The notes beneath the pieces are model-generated. The model worked only from the letters and a program-made list of their open reading frames with translations, did not search any database and had not been told where the DNA came from. From NCBI GenBank assembly GCA_039587535.1, contig JBDHIF010000003.1, forward strand, positions 62,001 through 126,000: a stretch of 64,000 nucleotides of DNA. Reading direction: 5' to 3'. A program made the position numbers and the translations under genes. Below, in pieces: positions 25,134-33,658 of the stretch. This stretch comes from JAWLHJ01 sp039587535. Lineage in GTDB: Bacteria; Gemmatimonadota; Gemmatimonadetes; Longimicrobiales; Gaopeijiaceae. How positions within the stretch are numbered: the stretch's first letter is position 1; each line of letters begins with the position of its first letter.

Positions 25134-26182
25134 GACCGTTCCATGAAGGCAGACACGCCCCCTGCTCTCAAGGCCTCCTGGAGGCGTTGGGTGAGCTCCG
25201 GTCGTGCAGCCCGGTCATTGAGGTCCAGCGCCCGCAACGAGGTCAGGCGCTCCACGAGCTGCACGCCTGCCGCCGTGTTCGCCGCCGGGCCGGCCACGAG
25301 ATCGAAGCTCCTGCCCCAGGCCACCTTGATGCCTTCAACCGCGTACGGATCCGAGGCGCAGAGAATCGTATAGGCCACCCGGTCGCCCAGCAGGTCCACC
25401 AACGTAGCCCCGTTGTACGGCTCCAACGGCGAAGCCCCGGACTCGATAACCACGACGGTTGCTTCGGTGTCCATGAAGGTGCTGAGCAGGGGACGGACGG
25501 CCTCGCGGTATTCGCTCGGAGGGCACACCGTGGTGGGGAGCCCGGCATCCATAAAATCGAAAACGTATTGGGCGCCGGCGTCACCGAAGGCCAAGGAGTC
25601 CCGGCGGCGACCGGCGCCGGTGAGCTTGGCACCCAACACCTTATGCCCCAGGTCCAGCAGACTCCGGACGACCACCCGACCGGCGTGCGTCTTCCCGGCC
25701 GACATGGATGTGCCGACGATGAGCACGACCGGTAGATCAAAGCTGGCCCCGGTCTCCTGCCGCGCCCATGAGGACATGTTGCTGCGCGCTCCATCCACCA
25801 GAACGTGCCCGCGGTAGGCCACTTCGATCAGCTCCGGCGAGAACCGCGACCGCGATATCAGGGTGCCAATGCAGCCCGCGTCGGTCAGCACGTGCATCAC
25901 GCCATCGTCCCCCACAGCCTCGAAGGAGCCCGTCGCCTCCAGGGTGGCGAATCGACGTGCCAGCGCGCCCACCAGATAGTCCCCCGGCATGGGTGTGACA
26001 CCGCGGCCGTCCGGGAGCTCGAAGCCACCCGTCGCACCCCGAGGTACGTCGAGCACCTCCACCATCACATAGTCTCCTGATCTCCAGTCATCGGCGGGCG
26101 CGTGCTCCACGGCGAAGGGCGGTGGCCCAAGATCGGCGATGTGTGTGACGGAACCCAGCATGGGTCGTGCCTTCATGTCCAT
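25130..26182 (-). CDS. P-loop protein related to DUF1611/DgcN
   Basis: The 350-aa protein has an N-terminal beta-rich domain (about 1-150, YVMVEVLDVPRGATGGFELP, DAGCIGTLISRSRFSPELI). A C-terminal P-loop NTPase-like domain follows, with VGTSMSAGKTHAG near residue 165. Downstream motifs VIESGASPLEPYNGA and LCASDPYAVEGIKVAW resemble the C-terminal domain of DUF1611 proteins, which include DgcN, a D-glutamate N-acetyltransferase. The similarity is my reading of motifs and is distant. An AGGAGG 8 nt upstream fixes the ATG at MDMKARP. It lies between the M20 hydrolase and GNAT genes. Confidence 0.7.
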   Translation of the reverse strand: MDMKARPMLGSVTHIADLGPPPFAVEHAPADDWRSGDYVMVEVLDVPRGATGGFELPDGRGVTPMPGDYLVGALARRFATLEATGSFEAVGDDGVMHVLTDAGCIGTLISRSRFSPELIEVAYRGHVLVDGARSNMSSWARQETGASFDLPVVLIVGTSMSAGKTHAGRVVVRSLLDLGHKVLGAKLTGAGRRRDSLAFGDAGAQYVFDFMDAGLPTTVCPPSEYREAVRPLLSTFMDTEATVVVIESGASPLEPYNGATLVDLLGDRVAYTILCASDPYAVEGIKVAWGRSFDLVAGPAANTAAGVQLVERLTSLRALDLNDRAARPELTQRLQEALRAGGVSAFMERS

Positions 26183-26246
26183 CTTCAATGCCTCCTGATC
26201 AGGTCCATTCCGCCCGGGGGAGGCCGGGATGACTCCAGGGCGATCC

Positions 26247-27446
26247 CTAGACCCCCTCGTCCACCGGGGAGAGGAGCAGGCGCGCCAGCAGGGCACAGCG
26301 CTCCAGTGAGCGGTCGATCTCGATGTGCTCGTGATCGGCATGGGCTCCATCGCCCACACACCCGAGCCCGTCCAGCGTGGCGGTGAACTGGCTGGTCGTG
26401 TTCCCGTCGGATCCGCCACCGGCCATGCCCTCTTCGACCACCAACCCGAGCGCTTCGGCAGCCTCGCGAGCCTCCTCCCACAGGATGCGGTTCCTCGGTG
26501 TCCGCTCGAGGGGCGGTACTGCCACCGCGCCCTCGATCTCCAGCCGTACGCCCGGGGTCTGCGGCTCCAGCGCTTTGATGGCCTCCTGAACGCGCGCTCC
26601 GTCCTCCACCGTCCGTACCCGGACGTCCACGCTGGCCCGCGCCAGCGGCGCTACCACATTGGGCCGTACACCGCCGTCGATGACCCCCACGTTCACAGTC
26701 GTCCCCCGCTCCAGATCATTCAAGGCGTGGAGCTGCTGGATCACGTGGGAGAGCTCCAGGATGGCGCTGGCACCGGCCTCCGGATCGAGACCTGCGTGCG
26801 ACGCTCGGCCGTGGATCGTGACCTGGAAGCGCCCGAGGCCCTTCCTGGCGGTCTTGATGCGACCATCCGAGCCCAAGGAAGGCTCGAGAACGAAGGCCCG
26901 GCGGACACGCCGGGCAAGCATCCGCACGTACCGCTTCGACTCCGGGCTGCCGATCTCCTCGTCCGAGTTGAAGAACAGCACCGGCGATACCGCGGGCTCG
27001 AGCCCCAGAGCCTGGAGCGCGCGAAGTGCGAACACCGCCTGGGTGAGCCCTCCCTTCATGTCGAGGGTGCCGGGCCCATGCAACCGTCCCTCCTCCTCGC
27101 GCACGGGCATCCGGTCCAGCGTGCCCACCGGCCAGACCGTATCCGTGTGTCCGACCAGCAATTGCGCCGCATCAGACCGGCCTCCACCCGGCTGTCGGGC
27201 GAAGAGGTGTCCACCGGTCGCGCGCCCGGGCACGACGCGAGTCTCGAAACCCAGATCCTCGAGCGCGCCGGCCAGGACCTCCTGTACGGGCGCCTGAGTC
27301 TCTGGACGATCGGTAGGGGATTCGATGCCCGCGAGATGCGACAGGAAGTCCACGAACTCGTCTCGCATGCCGCGCACGGCCTCGAGCGTGGAACGGGCCT
27401 CGTCGGCGACCATCTCGACGGGGGCTCCGCCACGCGGCTCGCTCAT
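26247..27446 (-). CDS. M20-family amidohydrolase (carboxypeptidase G2-like)
   Basis: The 399-aa metallopeptidase resembles glutamate carboxypeptidase/ArgE proteins. The di-zinc site is visible: LLVGHTDTVWPVG (His, catalytic Asp), LHGPGTLDMKGG (bridging Asp), FFNSDEEIGSPESK (catalytic Glu and metal Glu), and the last His in GAHADHEHIE. The lid domain runs from about residue 185 to 300 (GRASHAGLDPEAGASAI). These enzymes cleave C-terminal glutamate or N-acyl groups from amino acids. Beside a GNAT and a racemase it could be the deacylase releasing the L-amino acid. ATGA overlap with the upstream flavin reductase-like gene supports this start rather than a GTG 9 nt earlier. Confidence 0.88.
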   Translation of the reverse strand: MSEPRGGAPVEMVADEARSTLEAVRGMRDEFVDFLSHLAGIESPTDRPETQAPVQEVLAGALEDLGFETRVVPGRATGGHLFARQPGGGRSDAAQLLVGHTDTVWPVGTLDRMPVREEEGRLHGPGTLDMKGGLTQAVFALRALQALGLEPAVSPVLFFNSDEEIGSPESKRYVRMLARRVRRAFVLEPSLGSDGRIKTARKGLGRFQVTIHGRASHAGLDPEAGASAILELSHVIQQLHALNDLERGTTVNVGVIDGGVRPNVVAPLARASVDVRVRTVEDGARVQEAIKALEPQTPGVRLEIEGAVAVPPLERTPRNRILWEEAREAAEALGLVVEEGMAGGGSDGNTTSQFTATLDGLGCVGDGAHADHEHIEIDRSLERCALLARLLLSPVDEGV

Positions 27447-28069
27447 CGTGACCACCCGGCATGAAACGGAAACGCGAACGTCTCCGCGAGTTCCGCATAT
27501 CGGCCGGGCGCGAGGTAGGCCAACAGGGGCGCACCGGCGATCGTGTCGTGATCGTCCGCGTCCTCCCGGCGCAAGGCACCCTCCGAGACATGCGCCTCCA
27601 CCACGCGTCCCGTGATGAGGCTGTTCTCGTCGAACCCGTCGACGATCCGGTACGTCTCACATTCGAGGTGGAGATATGCGTCCGTAAGGAGGACTCCGTC
27701 CACGACGCTTGCCGCGAAGGTGCTCAGGGCTGCGAGGCTGGGCTTGTCGTCTCCCTCGCAACGGGGAGCCGCCGCCAGGCTCGTCGCCAGAATTTGCGAC
27801 GGCCGGGGATAGCTCACGGTGAAAACCCTCTCCCGTTGGGCATTCCGGTACGTGCCATGAGAAGGGGTGCACACGAACCCGAAGTGATTCCCCCACCCCA
27901 TCGGTGTAGCCATGTGCTTCGGAGCCAGATCGTACGACCCGTCCGGCTCCTTGGTGCCCACCACAATGAGCGGCGCGACGTGGAAGAACCGACTCCAAAC
28001 CGGATGGTCCACCCCCAGCGTGACCAGATTCTCGGAAGGCTTGCCACCCTCCGGCGTCTCTTCGTTCAT
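27443..28069 (-). CDS. Flavin reductase-like FMN-binding protein
   Basis: The 208-aa protein has the FMN-binding split-barrel fold of flavin reductase-like proteins. Motifs include SRFFHVAPLIVVGTKEPDG, DLAPKHMATPMGWGNHFGF and NAQRERVFTVSYP. LHLECETYRIVDG and ITGRVVEAHVSE form the C-terminal strands. Such proteins reduce or bind flavin for partner oxygenases or act alone; the partner is not visible here. ATGA overlaps with both flanking genes show it is translated within the Glc/M20 chain. Confidence 0.83.
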   Translation of the reverse strand: MNEETPEGGKPSENLVTLGVDHPVWSRFFHVAPLIVVGTKEPDGSYDLAPKHMATPMGWGNHFGFVCTPSHGTYRNAQRERVFTVSYPRPSQILATSLAAAPRCEGDDKPSLAALSTFAASVVDGVLLTDAYLHLECETYRIVDGFDENSLITGRVVEAHVSEGALRREDADDHDTIAGAPLLAYLAPGRYAELAETFAFPFHAGWSR

Positions 28070-29397
28070 CGGTAGTACCCTCCGCGTTCGTAACTCTCGT
28101 CCAGCAGCTCCACCGGGTGCAGCACACCCATCGAGGAGCCCTCCAGGCGCAGACCGGCTCCGATCTGCATGAGGCATCCCGGGTTCGGGGTCGCCACCGC
28201 GTCCGCGTGAGACGCACGGACTGCCCTCACCTTGTCCGCTCCGATGCGGCCACCGAGGTCCGGGTGGGTGATACCGTAGATCCCCGCACCGCCGCAGCAC
28301 TCATCCGCGTTCTCCACGACCAGCACCTCGGCCCCCGGTACAGCCCCGAGCACCTCGAGAGGCGCGGCCCGTATCCCCTGCGCGTGCAGCAGGTGGCACG
28401 GATGATCGAACGCGATCCGACAAGGCACCGGTGCTCCACGCCGCGGACCTACCTCGCACAGTAGCTCGTTGACGTCCCTCACGCTCTCCGCGAAGCGCGC
28501 CGCCCGACTCGACCAATCCGGGTCGTCACCGAGCAGTGTTCCGTATTGCTTCAAGCTCGCGCCACACCCTGCTGCGTTCACCACCACCATCTCGACGCCG
28601 GCCGCCTCGAACGCCGCCACGTTCCTCCGTGCCAGGGCTCGGGCCTCGTCCAGAGCACCGGCGTGCGCATGCAGTGCGCCACAGCAGTCCTGAGCTGGCA
28701 CCGTTACGACCTCGAATCCGTTCGCGGCCAGGACACGCTCCGTCGCGTCGTTCACGCGCCGGTAAAGGCCGTCCTGCACGCAGCCGGCGAGCATTCCCAC
28801 CCGTTGGCGAGACGGGGGGAGGGTGTCACCCGCCCGGAAGGCCGGGTCTACGTCGCGACGCGCGTCGCTCTTCCAGGGATCAGTGGCTGCCAGCATGGCC
28901 AGACCGAGGCCCGCGTTGCCCAGTCTGCCACGCCGAGGGAGCAGCCTCGCCGCCGCAGCGGGGAGGCCCGTCGCCCGTAGAAGCCTACCGCCCAGGAACG
29001 CGACCCGGCGGAGATTCCGAGAAGCCATGACCCGAAGCAGCAGCCGGGTCAACAATCCCGGGCGCGCCGCTTCGGCCGCGGCCTCCCTCGCATGCTCGAG
29101 CAGGACGCCGTACTCCACCCCGGAGGGACACGCCGGCTCGCATGCGCGGCACCCGAGGCACCGGTCGATGTGGGTGCGGAACGCGTCACTGCCTGCGTCG
29201 AGGCGCCCCTCGACGACGGCCTGCATGAGATGTAGCCGCCCCCGCGGGGAGTCGGCCTCGTCGCCGAGCCGGGTGTAGGTGGGGCACGCGGGTAGACAGA
29301 AGCCGCAGTGGACGCACGGGAGGAGGCGGTCTTTCTGATCGGCCAAAGCCGAAGCCAGAGGCCCCCCGACCGGAGGCGACGCTGAAGCCGCGTTCAT
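28066..29397 (-). CDS. glcF: Glycolate oxidase iron-sulfur subunit
   Basis: The 443-aa protein carries two ferredoxin-type [4Fe-4S] motifs at the N terminus (CVHCGFCLPACPTY and CLGCRACEPACPSG). Two CCG domains follow (CCGALHAHAG near residue 230, CCGGAGIYGITH near 375). This is the electron-transfer subunit of the membrane-associated glycolate/D-2-hydroxyacid oxidase, passing electrons from GlcD to the quinone pool. It overlaps glcE upstream and the flavin reductase-like gene downstream by ATGA. Confidence 0.93.
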   Translation of the reverse strand: MNAASASPPVGGPLASALADQKDRLLPCVHCGFCLPACPTYTRLGDEADSPRGRLHLMQAVVEGRLDAGSDAFRTHIDRCLGCRACEPACPSGVEYGVLLEHAREAAAEAARPGLLTRLLLRVMASRNLRRVAFLGGRLLRATGLPAAAARLLPRRGRLGNAGLGLAMLAATDPWKSDARRDVDPAFRAGDTLPPSRQRVGMLAGCVQDGLYRRVNDATERVLAANGFEVVTVPAQDCCGALHAHAGALDEARALARRNVAAFEAAGVEMVVVNAAGCGASLKQYGTLLGDDPDWSSRAARFAESVRDVNELLCEVGPRRGAPVPCRIAFDHPCHLLHAQGIRAAPLEVLGAVPGAEVLVVENADECCGGAGIYGITHPDLGGRIGADKVRAVRASHADAVATPNPGCLMQIGAGLRLEGSSMGVLHPVELLDESYERGGYYR

Positions 29398-30734
29398 CCC
29401 GATCCCCCCGGACGCGGACTCGGCCTCCCAGCCGGGCGGCTCTCGCGCGCCCGCCAGAAGACACCCGGCGGATCGAACACCGCGCGGACCCGTGCGGCCA
29501 GTGCGGCCTCGCCCGCGCCCACCGAGCTCACGGCATCGCCCACTTCGACGTCCGCACCGTCGGGCAACTGCTCGATGCCCAGAGATCCCCCAACCCCCTC
29601 CAGGGCCCTCCGGAGCCCGACCAGGTCCGGCGCCTGGTCAGACGAGAAGGCGAATCGGGTCGTTCCTGCCATGACATCGCTCGAGAAGGGAACGGTTCCC
29701 AGCGTGGATTCCAGCGCTGCGAGCACGTCCCCCAAGCGGGCGGGAAGCGCGGACGCCACGCCCGCCCCGTGGCACATCGAGCCCGCTGTGACATCCTGGG
29801 CGGCCATGGCACCCGGTTCCGCCGAGGTGCCCGTGGACGGACCACCGCCTGGATGGTCCCGGGCGACCCGAAGTACCTCGGCCGCTGCGAGCCCATCCAA
29901 GACCTCCACCGGTCCTCCCATGACATCCTCGAAGGTCCGTCGATCCGCCCGCACCGACGACGACGCCCCATGCAGGCGGACCAGGAGCGCCGTCCTTCCT
30001 CCTGACTTCGGGAGGCCCCCGACCAGCACGGCGGCGACAGGCATCACCGACGCTCGAGCCACACCCAACGCGGCATCGACCAGCTCGGCGGAGGCATCAC
30101 CGCGCTTAACCAATACCTTTTCGGTATGCGGAACGGGAAAGAGCCTCAAGCAAATCTCGGTGAGGACCGCGAGCCCACCCATGCTGCCCACCAACGGCCG
30201 GAGCAAGTCGAAGCCGGCCACGTTTTTCACGACTCTCCCTCCGAGATGGACAACCCGACCGTCGCCGAGCACGGCAGTGGCTCCCAGCACATGATTCCGG
30301 AGACGCCCATACCCGGCGGCCAAAGGACCCGACAGGCCGGCGGCGACCAAGCCGCCGAGAGTCCTCGCGTCCACGTCTGGCGGATCGAAGGGTAGCCACT
30401 GATCGTGCGGGGCGAGGGCGGCACGCAGCTCGGACAGTGGCGTTCCCGCTCCGGCCGTCAGCGTCAGGTCCGCGGGCTCGTAGATACGAATCCCGCCCAG
30501 GCGATCCGCGCGCAAAACCACCGCGCGCTCGGCGGCGACCATACGGTGGAGGTGCCGCCCCGTCCCCACGGGCAGGACCGTGCGACCCTCCTGCGCAGCC
30601 CACCGCACCACGTCTGCAACCTCCGGCGCGGACCCAGGTATGACCAGCTCCGCCACATCGACCGCGTCGCCGAGCGTGACGTCCGAGGCGTCCCCTCGTG
30701 ACTCGGCGGGAAAGGTCTCGGGCAGGCGGCTCAC
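29394..30734 (-). CDS. glcE: Glycolate oxidase FAD-binding subunit GlcE
   Basis: The 446-aa protein has a PCMH-type FAD domain in its first 220 residues (GRTVLPVGTGRHLHRM, LTLTAGAGTPLSELRAAL, TLGGLVAAGLSGP). The C-terminal half is weakly conserved and ends in a basic, proline-rich tail. It is somewhat longer than E. coli GlcE (about 350 aa). It starts at a GTG whose GTGA overlaps the glcD stop. Together with GlcD and GlcF it should oxidise glycolate or D-lactate. Confidence 0.9.
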   Translation of the reverse strand: MSRLPETFPAESRGDASDVTLGDAVDVAELVIPGSAPEVADVVRWAAQEGRTVLPVGTGRHLHRMVAAERAVVLRADRLGGIRIYEPADLTLTAGAGTPLSELRAALAPHDQWLPFDPPDVDARTLGGLVAAGLSGPLAAGYGRLRNHVLGATAVLGDGRVVHLGGRVVKNVAGFDLLRPLVGSMGGLAVLTEICLRLFPVPHTEKVLVKRGDASAELVDAALGVARASVMPVAAVLVGGLPKSGGRTALLVRLHGASSSVRADRRTFEDVMGGPVEVLDGLAAAEVLRVARDHPGGGPSTGTSAEPGAMAAQDVTAGSMCHGAGVASALPARLGDVLAALESTLGTVPFSSDVMAGTTRFAFSSDQAPDLVGLRRALEGVGGSLGIEQLPDGADVEVGDAVSSVGAGEAALAARVRAVFDPPGVFWRARESRPAGRPSPRPGGSG

Positions 30735-32143
30735 GCTCCTTCCTCCGCCTCCGCAGGCAACACCTTTCCGGGATTGAACAGCTCCCTGGGGTCGAACGCG
30801 GCCCTCATGGCCCGCATCGCAGCCAGCTCTCCCGGTCCATGCACGAGCCCCATGTACTGGCGCTTGTCGACACCCACACCGTGCTCGCCGGTAATGGTCC
30901 CACCGGCCGCGACGCAGAGGGCCATGATCTCGTTGGACGCCGCCTCCACCCGGACCACCTGCGACGCGTCGTGTCGGTCGAAGATGATGTTGGGATGGAG
31001 GTTCCCGTCACCGGCATGGAAGACGTTGGCGATCTCCAGGTCGTACCGGCGACCAATCTCCGTGACGCCGGCCAACACCTCGGGGAGCCGCGTCCGCGGC
31101 ACCGTGGCATCCTGCACCAGTAGGTCCGGCGCGATCCGGCCCATGGCCCCGAATGCCTTCTTCCGCCCCTTCCAAAGCGCCGCGCGGTGCTCCTCGTCCA
31201 GCGCGCGTTGAACATCCCGCGCTCCTGCCTCGCGACAACACGCCTCCGCCCGGCGAGCCTCTTCGTCGAGGCCGGCCTCCGTGCCGTCGAACTCCACCAC
31301 GAGGGCAGCGGCGGCATCCGTTGGATACCCCGCGGCGTAGACACTTGCCTCAACGGCTCGGATCGTGGCGGCGTCCACGATCTCCAACGCCGCCGGAATC
31401 ATGCCTGCGGCGATGATGGAGGTGACGGCTCGTCCAGCGTCCTCCATGGAGTCGAAGATCCCCAGAAGGGTCCGGACCCCTTCGGCCAGAGGAAGGAGCT
31501 GGACCTCGATCTCGGCTGCGATTCCGAAGCAGCCCTCGGACCCGACGAAGAGCCCCACCAGGTCCAGCGCACCGTCCACGGAGCGGCCCGCCCCGCCCAA
31601 CTCCACGACCTCGCCGTCTGCGAGCACGACGGTGAGCCCCGTGACGTATCGTCCAGTTACCCCGTACTTGAGGCAGTGCGGCCCTCCTGAATTCTCAGCT
31701 ACGTTCCCCCCGAGCGTGCACGTGCTCTGCGACGACGGGTCCGGCGCGTAGTAGAGCCCGTGGGGCCGGGTCGCCTCGGTGAGCCGTCCGTTGACGACGC
31801 CCGGCTGCACCCGAGCCATCCGGCTCTCCGCGTCGATCGACAGGATACGGTTCATCCGGGCCGTCCCGACCACAACACCGTCGGCCGTCGGAAGTGCTCC
31901 TCCTGAGAGCCCCGTTCCGGCACCCCGGGGAACTACCGGCAGGTTCGCCCCGTGCAAGGCGCGCACGACCTGGGACAGCTCTTCCGTTCCTGCCGGTAGC
32001 ACCACCGCGCGCGGGGCCACCCGGTACTGAGTGAGGCCGTCGGATTCGTACACGAACAGCCGGTTCGGGTCCGTGATGACATGATCCGGGCCCACGATGC
32101 TCCGGAGACGCGCGGTGAGACGGGAATCCAGGGGAACGCTCAT
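30731..32143 (-). CDS. glcD: Glycolate oxidase subunit GlcD
   Basis: The 470-aa flavoprotein is the catalytic subunit that oxidises glycolate or D-2-hydroxyacids. The FAD domain includes LPVVPRGAGTGLSGGALP, SQSTCTLGGNVAENSGGPHC and GSEGCFGIA. The C-terminal oxidase domain carries the active-site pattern NVFHAGDGNLHPNI and GTITGEHGVGVDKR. Length and order match bacterial GlcD/LldD2-type enzymes. The ATG at MSVPLDSR is supported by family alignment; an upstream ATG 52 codons earlier would overlap the MBL gene. Confidence 0.95.
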   Translation of the reverse strand: MSVPLDSRLTARLRSIVGPDHVITDPNRLFVYESDGLTQYRVAPRAVVLPAGTEELSQVVRALHGANLPVVPRGAGTGLSGGALPTADGVVVGTARMNRILSIDAESRMARVQPGVVNGRLTEATRPHGLYYAPDPSSQSTCTLGGNVAENSGGPHCLKYGVTGRYVTGLTVVLADGEVVELGGAGRSVDGALDLVGLFVGSEGCFGIAAEIEVQLLPLAEGVRTLLGIFDSMEDAGRAVTSIIAAGMIPAALEIVDAATIRAVEASVYAAGYPTDAAAALVVEFDGTEAGLDEEARRAEACCREAGARDVQRALDEEHRAALWKGRKKAFGAMGRIAPDLLVQDATVPRTRLPEVLAGVTEIGRRYDLEIANVFHAGDGNLHPNIIFDRHDASQVVRVEAASNEIMALCVAAGGTITGEHGVGVDKRQYMGLVHGPGELAAMRAMRAAFDPRELFNPGKVLPAEAEEGA

Positions 32144-32186
32144 GATAGACGATACCCCCGTGTCGCCCGTGGGTGAACCGCGAAGC

Positions 32187-32963
32187 TCACGAGTGTCCGG
32201 TATCCCGGACGTAGTCGACGAGTGCTCCCAAGCTGCGGACCGCAGCCGGACGCAGTGCGTGAGGAACGGTGTCGCCATAGACGTGGTCGAGTAGGGCATC
32301 GACCTCGGCTCCGGGCAGAACCTTCAGGGCTTCTTCCACCTGCCGGATTCGGACCCTCTTGTGAGCCTCGAACCGGGTGATCGCATCGCCGGGGTCCTCC
32401 AGCGGCGGACCGTGCGCGGGATAGATCACGTCGAGCTCCATGTCCCTCAGGAGCCGCAGGGAGCCCAGGTAGTCGGCCATGCATCCCTTGTACTCGGCCA
32501 CCCAGGTCGTGTCGCCCTCGCCAAGCAGTAGATCGCCCGCAAAGAGTGCTCGGGTCGAGAGCCAATGGAAGCAGAGGTGCTCCGGGGTATGCCCCGGTGT
32601 ATGGACCGCCCGGAGGGCTCCACGATCCGTCTCCACGATGTCACCGTCGGACAGGATCCGATCCACGTCGGCGAGGTCCGGCCCCAAGACCTCCGCGTCC
32701 ACGATCTCGGCCAGAGGCCGCGCGGCGGCGGCGTGGTCCGAGTGTCCGTGGGTGAGAACGACCCGTACCTCCGAGGCCGATTCCAGGGCCAACGCCAAGG
32801 CCCGAACGTGCTCTGGCACGTTCGGGCCCGGATCGATGACGGCGACCCGCCGCTCTCCCACCAAGTAGGTTCGAGTCCCGTCCAGCGTGAACGAGTCCCG
32901 GTTTCCGGCGTTGAACGCTCGGAGGCCGGGCGCGACTCGCCCGGTAGCCGACTCTTCGGTCAG
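32187..32963 (-). CDS. MBL-fold hydrolase (LACTB2-like), probable CTG start
   Basis: The 258-aa metallo-beta-lactamase-fold protein has the zinc motif THGHSDHAAAA, with further ligands in HTPGHTPEHLCF, LFAGDLLLGEG and YPAHGPPL. The first strand LDGTRTYLVGERRVAVIDPG and the C-terminal domain (EAHKRVRIRQVEEALK) match the LACTB2/glyoxalase-II-like subgroup. No ATG, GTG or TTG gives a complete first strand without deep overlap with the GAF gene. A CTG that forms a CTGA overlap with the GAF stop, with GGAG 8 nt upstream, is the most likely start. The substrate is unknown. Confidence 0.87.
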   Translation of the reverse strand: MTEESATGRVAPGLRAFNAGNRDSFTLDGTRTYLVGERRVAVIDPGPNVPEHVRALALALESASEVRVVLTHGHSDHAAAARPLAEIVDAEVLGPDLADVDRILSDGDIVETDRGALRAVHTPGHTPEHLCFHWLSTRALFAGDLLLGEGDTTWVAEYKGCMADYLGSLRLLRDMELDVIYPAHGPPLEDPGDAITRFEAHKRVRIRQVEEALKVLPGAEVDALLDHVYGDTVPHALRPAAVRSLGALVDYVRDTGHS

Positions 32964-33433
32964 GAGCGCCGCTCCGCCGCGAGCTGCTCGGCGAGCTTGT
33001 CCGCCACACCGATGAGCGCGATCTCGTCTTCCTCCGTGAAGGCGGCGGCCTCCTCCGAGTCGATATCGATCTGTCCGAAGATGTCGTCCCCGGCCCTGAT
33101 GAGCACGACCAGCTCGCTCTCGACGTCCGGCGAACAGGCCAGGTAGTTCTCCTCCTGGCTGACGTCGGGGATGTTCAGGTTCGTGCGCTCGGCGATGGCT
33201 CGCCCGCACACGCCGGTCCCCACCGGGATCTTGGCGTGCTCCGTGGGCTCACCGACGTAGTTGTGCAGCCAGAGCTCGTTGTCCTCCTCGTTGAGGAGGT
33301 AGACGCCCACCCAACTGTATCGCTCATCCGCATTTGCGACAGAGCGCACCGCATACCGGAGCAGCGCATCGGACAAATGTCCATCGTCGCGCATCTCCTG
33401 CAGCTCTAGGACCAACTTTCCTGCTTCGACCAT
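32960..33433 (-). CDS. GAF-domain protein, free methionine-(R)-sulfoxide reductase-like
   Basis: The 157-aa protein is a single GAF domain. Two cysteines fall where free-methionine-R-sulfoxide reductases (E. coli MsrC/YebR) keep theirs: GTGVCGRAIAER and NYLACSPDVESELVVLI. FGQIDIDSEEAAAFTEEDE is also typical of that group. It probably reduces free oxidised methionine, but a ligand-sensing role cannot be excluded. It is the first gene of a long leftward chain, with about 225 nt of noncoding DNA upstream. Confidence 0.82.
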   Translation of the reverse strand: MVEAGKLVLELQEMRDDGHLSDALLRYAVRSVANADERYSWVGVYLLNEEDNELWLHNYVGEPTEHAKIPVGTGVCGRAIAERTNLNIPDVSQEENYLACSPDVESELVVLIRAGDDIFGQIDIDSEEAAAFTEEDEIALIGVADKLAEQLAAERRS

Positions 33434-33658
33434 CGATTGCTTCCGTCAAAATGTGCCACCCACGCCGGCGCGGTCCCGGTCGGGCTTGCTGCTGGTGCCA
33501 CACGCCCCGAGCGCCGGCGTCTCTCCGAACGAGAGTGCTCCGCGGCCCCGGTCTCAGGGGTCCGAACGGTAGACGCAGGCGGTGAGGCCGTCAATGCGCG
33601 CGCGAGCCGTCCCCGCGCGGCGTCTACCCGAGTCGCAACGGAGGCACACGCCCGCTCG
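33434..33658. other. Noncoding gap before the GAF-to-MenC chain
   Basis: About 225 nt between the M42 gene and the GAF gene, both leftward. No open frame with coding character, repeat or RNA fold was recognised. It is the natural place for the promoter of the long downstream chain, but I see no clear promoter consensus. Confidence 0.5.
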
